The notes beneath the pieces are model-generated. The model was not told the DNA's origin. It made no database searches and saw only the letters and a list, made by a program, of their open reading frames with translations. This document shows positions 54,901-64,000 of a DNA stretch of 64,000 nt, piece by piece. This DNA is from Primula veris. Its lineage: Eukaryota; Streptophyta; Magnoliopsida; Ericales; Primulaceae. The translations under genes and the position numbers were made by a program. The stretch spans positions 23,505,631 to 23,569,630 of the forward strand of contig OY821749.1 in assembly GCA_963682055.1 (NCBI GenBank). Reading direction: 5' to 3'. Positions within the stretch are counted from its first letter, which is position 1. The number at the start of each line of letters is the position of its first letter.

Positions 54901-57774
54901 GATTCTCGATTGATTATAAATTAATATTCAGATAGGTCTCGTACGTACGTACATATCTTATAGAATGCATGCTACCAATTTTTTTTATACATTCTTCTTT
55001 TGATTGCAAAAAAGTCCACTTATAATCTTATGCACAAGAATAATACTACAGGGGCCGAGTTTAACCCGAATAAGGGTGTGATGTGTAATTTATTTCTCTC
55101 TCTCAGCATACAAAAAAGCCATCGTTGGCACCAACACAAAAACCATACTGACATGGGAGAATATTAATTAATGGGTATTAATCATTGCAAGTATTATGTT
55201 ATTCATCTGTTTAGATATCATTCTATTATTCATTTTTTATTTTTTTAAAAAATATACTTGCTTGATCCAGCTTTAATGATTTAAAAAAAGTTCAAACAAT
55301 ACTCACTGAATCTCATGATATTCATTTTGTAATTATCGTCTTATATTTTTATCTGTTAACAATAGCTAGTTGGAGAAGTATTCGGAAAGATTTTTTTTGA
55401 TTATTTTAATAGAAATAATTAATCGAACTCAATGAAGTGTAAAGAGATAAAAGAAAAGTTCAATAGAAAAATTTTATTTGTGGAAAAAAAAATGTAAAGT
55501 GAGATGAATTTATAATATTCCACGTAAGACCGTTCGGTATACCTAGCAACTCTGTATACAAAATCCGTCACTAATCCCGTCGTTATTTGAGTATTTTTTT
55601 TATTGTCCATATACTACAAATGAAAAAATGACCATTTAGCTATATAATTTAAGTATAAAATGACCATTTGGTTTTTTGCAATTCATAAAGTGCTAGTAAC
55701 GAAGATTGTTGTTCGCTTGCCTTCTATCTCCGGTTAACCATTTTATTTTATTTTTAAAAAAAGTATATAATTTAGGATTCAATTAAAAATAACTCATGAT
55801 TAAAACTTTTTCACCATTAGATACAAATTAATAATGTGATGTTTCTTTTTTACTGTTTGTGTGTAACTTTCATTTTAATTGATGTTACATTGATATGTAT
55901 CAATTCTTAACAAAAAAAACATATAATTGAGCTTTTCAATGGCATGTATTGAGAATTAAATTGAAAATTTGTCATTTAATACAAATTTCAGACTTAATCG
56001 GTTAAAAACTTAAAAACCATATTGGTCAAAATCTATTTTAATACTAATTAATTACAAATGTTCAATGATGCTGCCTCTTATTATTATTTATGTTAATTTA
56101 ACTTTGTCTCTCACAATTCTACAATTTTTAAACAAACAAAAAAAATACAAAATAGGGTTGATGATGATTAAATGTGAGTATATACTATTTATTTATTTTT
56201 CCGATTTATGGATGTAACAATAACTCAAGTGTACCGTTTATATATCTCACTAAACATGTGTCAAATATAACAGAAGTTTTTGAGTGATGAATAAAAATCA
56301 ACCGGAGTTACGTATATATGATGAAATTTCATGTAATTGGAAGGTTAGTCATGCAATGCCTACTAGGTAAGGTAACTAAGGCAAGCAAAATTAGTCTAGA
56401 AATTTTCCTAGATTGGTACTTTTTTTAACGAATTAACCTTCACATATGATGGCAAGCTAGTTCCTGGTAAAAGAGTTTTCACAGTCTCCATATGCATGTT
56501 GTCGCAGGAAAATATATATAGGTCCAGAGAAACCAATTAAGTCCCATATAAACAGAAGATCTAGCTAGTGACGAGATGTTCCAAAGGCTAGTGAAGTATA
56601 TGTGTTAGTGTGAGATTTAATTACTAACTAATATATTTTGCTTTACTGGAAGGGGTATTAATTAATTGGTGTTATCGATTTTCATGATTGGAAAATGATA
56701 ATATAACTAAGTACAAAGTTTGAGACCTTCGTTAATTAGGAAAATCTCCGGGTACACAGCTAGATGTCCAAACTAAGATACCATACAATTGAAGTCTTGA
56801 AGACTTAAGAGCCAATGCTTCTAAAAACAACATTTTTATATGTGATACATTAGTTTCGGGTTATAAAATGGGTTCGTTCTGAAAAAAAATAGTTTTGGAC
56901 TTTCGGTGCATTTATATCTAAATGTCATCGCTATGGCGGAGCGGAATATCATCTTGTAATGACCTTTATGTCCAGAGACCGTGTACCAAAATTTTCTTCC
57001 CCTTTTCAGTAAAAAAAACATTAAAAACAGTAGCTGCGAGTCCCAAACTCAAGACCTCATGTATAGGAACATAAGCTACTATGTACCAACCTGCATTTGT
57101 ATCGATGAGATTTTAAATTTATTAATATCTACTTATTATTTAATTTAGTCCTAAAGGTACATTTTTTTTAAAATTTTTGAAGTACTAGTGTGCTAATAAC
57201 GAAGAAGAACATTTTCTTAGCCAGTTAGCCTCAATCTTTCTTATACTCTTATCATTTATATAAAACAAACTTGATAATAATAAAGCACAAGTCATCTGAA
57301 AAATAAGGATTATTTGGAGATACCCACAATATTTACGCAAAAAAACAGTATGGTTCCGACTTCTGACTATAGAAGGTTCAAACTTCAAATGGTAACCTTT
57401 ACTATTGCTAAATAGTCTTATAGAAACAACTGTTGGTATTGGTATTTTATTACTAAATTTAATATTACTTTTTATCAACAATTTTCAAGAAAAGTATTTG
57501 TTGGTATCCCGAGTAGTGAAAACTTTGATTTCCTGAACTTTTTTTTTTAGAAATAATAATGAAGAAATAGACTTTCAGTCCCAGCTAATGGACCATTCTA
57601 TAATACATCACAAATTATGGCACATTCTAAAAATAAAGTTCTCCCCCTTCACTTAGTTCCATTGTGTATGTATAGTGGAGTATTTGTTTTCTAGTACACA
57701 TGTCATCGAATATATGCCACCAAAACAGATATATATACACTTAAATTAAACATTCAAATAAAATCATTTTTCTT
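51912..57774. other. Long gene-poor AT-rich region before RBOHF
   Basis: I could not support any gene. Frames of 60-93 codons (for example near 52683, 53235, 57185) lack recognisable domains and coding-like composition. CT- and TA-type microsatellite patches occur, and a G/C-rich patch at 52185-52260 looks like old repeat debris. Confidence 0.5.
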
Positions 57775-57787
57775 CATATATATAGAG
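57775..57787 (+). promoter_or_regulatory. Possible TATA box of the RBOHF-type gene
   Basis: CATATATATAGAG lies about 245 bp before the ATG. It is followed by a pyrimidine-rich leader (CTTTCTTTAAG, CTCTTTCTTTCTCTG at 57800-57835), typical of plant 5' untranslated regions. Confidence 0.35.
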
Positions 57788-58027
57788 GAAAAACACCTTG
57801 CCTTTCTTTAAGTGGTCTCTTTCTTTCTCTGTTTTAAACCAATTTCAGAACAATCGAAGTAAACGTCGAACTCAGGTCCACTTATGAGTCTCCTTTCAAA
57901 AGATTCCTAACGCGTTATTACCACTTTAAAAATTCCCTTACCCTTCCATATAAAATTGTTCATTAATTTAAGAAGCCACTTATATGTGAAAAAAAGTGTA
58001 TATATAAATTTCACATATTCTTTCTTA

Positions 58028-61000
58028 ATGGAAGGATTCAAAAAGCATGACCGACGGTGGGGCTCAAGTGGCTCTACGGACTACGGATCAGAATTTTCTT
58101 CTTGTGGAGAGGAGTTTGTCGAGGTGACGCTCGACTTGCATGATGACGACACGATCATCCTGCGCAGTGTCGAGCCTGCCACGTCAGCACCGAACACCAG
58201 CACAGTGATTGGTGCTGATGTGACGATCGCGGGAGTGTATGACGACGACTGTCGGAGCTCCGCCAGCACTTCCATGCGGCGGAGCCCCTCAATCAGACTC
58301 CTGCGAGAGTTCTCACATGAGCTGAAGGCCGAGGCGGTTGCCATAGCCAGACAGTTTTCTCACGAGCTCAAGGGGCGTTTCTCGAGGGTTCTGTCAGCTT
58401 CGTCGTCATTTAGGAATATCGGTGGTGGTGTGGATTCGGCTCTGGCAGCCCGGGCCCTCAGACAGCAGAGAGCCCGGCTCGACAGGACTAGGTCCGGGGC
58501 TCAGAAGGCTCTAAAGGGACTAAAATTCATTAGTAGGAATAAAAACGGCGTCGATGCATGGGCCGAGGTGCAGAGCAATTTCTACACGCTTGCTAAGGAT
58601 GGATATCTCTATCGTGCCGATTTCGCTCAATGCATAGGTTTGTTAGCTTCATGTTGTACTTTAATACAATGTGTCAAATCGTTTGTGTGAATCATTTACG
58701 TTGTTTTGGTGTTTATTGACTGTGTAATTAATTTTATCGTTTTTTCTTCTTCTTTTAATTTGTCTCCTAGGAATGAAGGATTCGGATGACTTTGCGCTCG
58801 AATTATTTGATGCATTGAGTAGGAGACGGAGGTTGAAGGTCGACAAGATCAGTAGAGAGGAGCTTTACGAGTATTGGGCTCAGATCACTGATCAGAGTTT
58901 CGATTCTAGGCTGCAAATATTCTTCGATATGTAATTTTTAATTTCATCTTGTTCAACTATTACTCACATGTTAGTGTGGCGGTTGAGCTGTATCCATGCT
59001 ACACAAACCTATCCCCAAATTTTACGTCAAAATTATAGATTTTGCACAAATATTGCATAGTTAAGTTAAAGAACATATTAACTTATGTCAATCTATTCAT
59101 TATTCATTACAAATTTTTAGTACTTAATAAGAAGTTGAACTAATATTAGTGAAGTGTTTTTTTTATACCCAACCCAGTTATGTTTGTTACTAAACGATAG
59201 AATATTGTACATGCAGGGTAGACAAGAATGATGATGGCAGGCTTACTGAAGAAGAGGTTAAAGAGGTAAAATTTCTAATATTGTCTCGTTTATAATTATT
59301 CCATTTAAATGCATTTTTTAATATTTTATCTGACTTGTTTGAACTAATCAACAATTCAACATGAACAAGTCTGTCATATAATTCCGGTGATTCTTGAATA
59401 ATAAAAAATGGCGCTGACATTTTACAATCAAACATTAGTGGTTATTGGTATCCAGTGGGTCGTTTTTCAATTATTTTATTTTTAAATTGGTTTGTAGGCG
59501 TGATTTGGTGAGCCTAAATCATGATAAATTCCAAGTTCAACTACTCCTCTATAAATTTTGGATTTTGCCCAAATGAAATCCCACTTTCCTTTTTAATCGT
59601 TTCCATTAAATTGCAGTCATGACAGTCCACATAGTTATGGTATATTTATATTTATCCTTGTAAAAGTACCAAAAGGCCAAAAGTACCTTTAATTCTGAAG
59701 TATTAGAGGGTGTGCACTGTGCATATGTACCCAAAAAAATAATTAGAGGGTGTGCAAACATAATTTCTATAAAAAAAAAACTTTTGTAAAAAAAACAAAA
59801 TTGTTTTTTTATGGACAAGAAATCACACTAATAATAAAAACTAAATAAGACCGACTTGTGTATTGTTTATTAATTAAGTAGATTATTTTTTATGATGAAT
59901 ATCTAGGTATTTTTTCTATTAGTTAAAAAATTCTATACAATTATGAATTATCCATCTTGAAATTCAGTAAACACTTGACAGATAAGCAGTTAATCAAATT
60001 TTTATCACGGAATTTAGAATTTGTATAGATGAATAGTGTTTCAATTGAAATCATGAGTACAGAAAGTATTTTCATTTCATAGTATGAATATCATTTGTAA
60101 AACTCCGTCTCGTGTACATTTTCTTTCTGCAGAATTTGTTTAGGTTTTACGCTACTCATGGAGTCATGCATTAGGTGAACCTATTTAATAATATAAAGTT
60201 AATATTATCTATAGGCCGTTAAACTAAACCGAAAAAAGTTTGAATTAGTATACCATATTTGCCACATGTCAGTTGCACTTCAGTTTTTCATTTTGTATCT
60301 TGAAGTTGGTAAGGTGCTTTCTGGTCAAATTTACAATACTTGACAAAAATGTTCGACTTTTTCATCTCCAATTTGACTCTTATTTTCCTTATTTACTCCC
60401 CATTTTCAGTTTCATTATTTTTCGAGAATTACTTTACACCTTATAGTTTCAATATGGTTCTATTTGTTCTTTGGATTTTCATTTGTAATATGCACCGGTT
60501 TTTATTAAATGGCAGGACTAAACGTTATCTGAATGGTAATAATTGATAGCACCGAACCATGATTCTGAATTCTCATAGAAAGTAAATTAATATTTTGTTA
60601 ATTGTTAATATCCATTGTTGGTATCATATCTTAATATGATGGAAACGTGTTTCGGAAATTAAGCACATAGAGTTATCTTCTTCTTTTTTTATGCAATGGA
60701 GACAAATTCGTCAACCTTTATCAAAAGTTGGGAACCTCTAAAGTTTCGATTATAACCCGGTGGATCAAACGAATTTAAGTCCAAGAAACAAGGAGAACTT
60801 TCATTCAAATGAAAAAATCAGCTTACTTTTGTATTTTTAATTGTGAGAACTAGTTACTAACACAATCTTTATGTTTTCAATATCTCTAGATTATAATTGT
60901 AAGTGCTTCTGCAAATAAATTATCAAGACTACAAGAACAAGCAGAAGAATATGCTGCTCTAATCATGGAAGAGTTAGATCCCGAGCAACTTGGCTACATT

Positions 61001-64000
61001 GAGGTTGGCCCTCTTTACGACTTGTTTGGCTGTGACTTTTACATAGATTAACTCGTATATTGAAGTTAATTAAACTTCTAGTTCCAAGTCAGAGAACAAT
61101 AAAAAGTTACTTTTGAACTAACAAAACGCATACACAACTGATTAGCCGAAAATAAATAAATTGCAGTTCTGATTACCATGTGTGACAAGGTAATTAACAT
61201 GAATTAGTTTCATGAATATAAATATTGATTAATTCCCAATACTAGCTGGTATATAGGAGTCTGTTTCTTATGTTATTTACTTAATTAATTACAGGATATA
61301 CATGAGGATAGTTTGTTTAGGTCTTAGTAAAGGTAGTTACACAATAGGTGACTGATAAGATTTTCTCACAATTCATCGGTTCACCGCAATAAATTAGGAG
61401 GGAAAAAAGATACACAGTATTGTACTAAAAAATGATAAAGACTATGCCTATGCAGCCCTCAAACTCCTTCCCAACAAATATATTACCTGATTTATTAACA
61501 TAATACCAAAGATTTGTTGAACTGACTTTCGAATTTGTAGCTCTTTGGCTTTCTTTCTTTGTTATGTTACGAAAACTGTATACCATTTATTTATTTATCT
61601 TTTAGATGGATTGAAGGAAGAATTGTATAAGAATATGATATTGAACGGATCAATTTAGTTTGCTGAACTACCATTACACAATGAACATTACTTAAAATAG
61701 TAAGTCCTGTTTTTGTTGCTTAGTTCAATAATTTGTACTAACGAACCACTTGGATTAAGCTGCTTGATTGTCACCAAACCTTTTGAATATTGATTCTTGC
61801 CATGGCATATTTTTAATCTAAAGAAATTACGCAAACTCCGAAATGTTAAGCTGTGTTTTATTCCCTGCCTTTGCCAAGTTGTTTCCTATGATAAACAAAA
61901 CAATAAACAGTGTATAAAAATATTATTGACTTGGTTCAGAAAATAATTTCATCAATTCTTTCCGGGAAGTCTATTAATGGTGTTTTTTCCTAATAATCCG
62001 ACCGCCATTGCTTGGAACCAGAGTATAAGGTTTAAACTTGAACAAACGACTTGACCACGGAAACAAAACACACTGAGAGAAACTGATATGCTTGAAGTGA
62101 ACACTCACAATATACGAGATGTATCATTATAATGTTAATTTGCATTTCTAAAAGCACTGAGCAAATAATACCGCGTTTCTCTGTACTGATCCATTTTCGC
62201 CAATGGTTATTTATCTTGAAATATACAGCTTTGGCAATTAGAAACACTTTTGCTACAAAAAGACACCTATCTAAATTACAGTCAAGCCCTCTCGAGCCAA
62301 GCCCTGAGCCAGAACTTACACGGCTTAAGGAACCTAACCCCAATCAGAAGAGTGAGCACCAAGTTTATATACTATCTGGAAGATAATTGGCGGAGAATTT
62401 GGGTAATATGCTTGTGGATTATGATAATGGCGGGGTTATTTATGTGGAAATTCTTTCAATACAAGAATAAGAGCGCATTTCAGGTCATGGGATATTGTGT
62501 AGTCACGGCTAAAGGGGCGGCGGAGACATTGAAACTCAATATGGCCCTTATTTTGTTGCCCGTATGTAGAAATACGGTGACGTGGCTAAGGTCCACTAGG
62601 ATGGGATTGTTTGTGCCCTTTGATGACAACATCAACTTCCATAAGGTATTATCTATTATCCTTGAAAAAAAATACATTTACTACACTAAACTCTAGTGTT
62701 GTTAACGATTTGGATACCCAACTTTCAAAATTTTCAATTTAGGTACCACACTATAATAGCTTTCCAATTTAGTTACCACCGTCTAAATAAATCACGGAAT
62801 CATGTCACGTGACATTTGACAAACATTAATTTGAGAGGCTAATTTGACAATTTTGCACAAAAATATGTCATCATAGAAAAATTTTCCCCCCAATTTCACA
62901 TATAAAAAAATTTAGCATATAATCCAAATTTTTGTTATGTGTGAAATTGGGGAAAACGTTTTTATAGGATGACGTATTTTTGTGCAAAATTATCAAATTA
63001 ACCTCTCAAGTTAATGTTTGTCAAATGTCACGTGACAGGATTCCGTGATTTATTTAGACGGTGATACCTAAATTGGAAAGTTATTATAGTGTGATATCTA
63101 AATTGGAAAATTTGAAAGATGGGTATTCAAATCGTTAAAAACATATAGTTTAGTGTAGTAAACCTATAAACCCCGTTATTCTGGTCTGATCAGATCTTAT
63201 ACAAAAGTGGTTGCATCAGTTTGAATCTGTTTTTTCTTTTAAGTTTTATTTGTTCCTAAAATACCATACAAACTGATGATTTTTTGTGAATGGGTTGATG
63301 AAAAAGCAAGGAATCCCCTATTTTTGTTCGACATAAAGTAGAAAATTGGAAAATCAGTTTGCATTAACTTTCTTTTAGAAACTTATTAGTTTGTCTCACA
63401 CTACCTCTTTTCTACAAGTAATGATCAACAAACAAATGGAACTGAAAAGAGAGCTCATACTAAGGGATATGACTTTTTTTGTGTTGGCCGATTAAATCAG
63501 TAGCGTTTCACCAATTTTGTTCGACATCTAATGTAACACTGTATTTGTTTTAGTTCAGGTTTTACTAGTTTGCTTATGGGGATTTAGTTTTTTAGTTAGG
63601 GAGTGGTTAATTACGTGCACAGTGACTAATTACGGGGTTGTGAGTCGATTATTTTGGTACTAATAAACTTTCTTGAAGGGATTTAAACTGGTTATTTGTG
63701 GGAAACAAAACCAGGTCTAATTAGCTGAACTAGTTCTAAAATGTTCTCAAATTGCCCTTTCTTTGCTTGTTTTTCAAGTTTTTCTATAGGGTCCACTATG
63801 TGATGGACTTTTTATAAAAAGGCAAGCTCTTCTTTAGTGCACCTAAAAGTACAAGTATGCGTAGTTGAGGGCAGAATACCTGTAAAGGCAAGAAAAAAAT
63901 GACCAAGGTTGAGAGTGGAAACCAGATATTACATTTACTTAATTTGCTTACTCATCACAACACAAGCATTAGAGTGCAAAAATTAGAAAACAAAAACCCC
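58028..64000 (+). CDS. RBOHF: RBOHF-type NADPH oxidase, 5' part (450 aa, runs off window)
   Basis: Exons seen: 58028-58637, 58771-58930, 59217-59265, 60890-61003, 62229-62645. All introns are GT-AG and the joined frame is open for 450 codons. The start is [11 protein letters not shown]; the frame is open further upstream but without ATG. The N-terminus has the RBOHF block [11 protein letters not shown], the duplicated FSHELK motif, and [19 protein letters not shown]-hand 1 is [13 protein letters not shown] (exon 3), followed by [20 protein letters not shown] and a degenerate EF-hand 2 (DPEQLGYIE). Exon 5 holds the first membrane helices ([34 protein letters not shown]). The remaining haem, FAD and NADPH domains lie beyond the window. 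The enzyme makes extracellular superoxide at the plasma membrane under calcium and kinase control. It lacks two residues present in the Arabidopsis [11 protein letters not shown] region (here SSQALSQNL). Residue pattern favours RBOHF over RBOHC/D. Confidence 0.95.
62677..63162. mobile_element. 486-bp foldback MITE in RBOHF intron 5
   Basis: Two arms of about 220 bp, mostly complementary, begin TTTACTACACTAAACT and enclose a short AT-rich loop (about 62900-62935). Each arm contains TCACGTGACA, a CACGTG G-box core. No convincing target site duplication was found, so the superfamily is unknown. The element starts 31 bp after the exon 5 splice donor. Confidence 0.8.
63163..64000 (+). other. Intron of the RBOHF-type gene, continuing beyond the window
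   Basis: The next conserved RBOH segment (after DDNINFHK) is not found here, so the next exon lies past 64000. No other gene or repeat is recognised. Confidence 0.55.

Noticed and set aside
57956..58027. Upstream extension of the RBOHF reading frame
   Set aside because: The extension has no ATG; the first Met matches the family N-terminus.

Overview
The window is nuclear DNA of a flowering plant, most likely a eudicot. The genes are plant families (a WRKY factor, a secreted GH9 cellulase, an intronless PLS-class PPR protein, a PIAL-type SUMO ligase, an RBOHF-type NADPH oxidase). They have AT-rich introns, nearly all GT-AG, and sit between copia LTR retrotransposons and small DNA transposons. 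I cannot name the family or species. I recognised no RNA gene, CRISPR array or organelle sequence.

1-6.8 kb: the 3' half of a Sirevirus-type Ty1/copia element (RT-RNase H, an extra env-position ORF, 3' LTR), with part of a further copy before it. About 1.08 kb of LTR end plus non-element flank occurs twice (1-1097 and 5708-6790). The layout reads as a recent 5.69-kb tandem duplication of half a retrotransposon with adjoining host DNA.

7-10.5 kb: a two-exon MYB/SANT-like gene of the kind linked to PIF/Harbinger transposons, followed by a transposon-like end next to TTA.

10.5-18.8 kb: a complete minus-strand copia element (LTRs 1407 and 1366 bp, TSD AAAAT) nested inside a small CACTA element. 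It is worn out: RT motif YVDD is YVND, the gag zinc knuckle lacks its first Cys, and a 13-nt homopolymer separates gag and pol frames.

18.8-26.8 kb: intergenic DNA around a group IIe WRKY gene of the WRKY22/29 type (three exons, plus strand), with a palindromic pair of W-boxes upstream.

26.8-34.9 kb: an eight-exon GH9 endo-1,4-beta-glucanase gene (minus). Its sixth intron contains a complete intronless PPR gene on the same strand. Its seventh intron contains a 1-kb Mutator-like MITE with a perfect 9-bp TSD.

36.5-45.7 kb: a 16-exon PIAL-type SUMO ligase gene (minus). All 15 introns keep frame, and one uses a GC donor. A Stowaway-like MITE and several small tandem duplications lie in its introns.

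45.7-58 kb: mostly unannotatable AT-rich DNA. It holds a 1,042-bp copia mini-element (TSD ATCTA) whose internal deletion fuses the gag start to the RNase H end.

58-64 kb: the 5' part of an RBOHF-type oxidase gene (plus strand, five exons, 450 residues), running off the window. A 486-bp foldback element starts 31 bp after its exon 5.

The host genes are not an operon. WRKY22/29 and RBOHF types are both linked to immune or ROS signalling, but nothing here shows they are co-regulated. I saw no wholly new enzymatic system. The most unusual items are the tandem duplication, the gene within a gene, and the gag/RNase H fusion mini-element.
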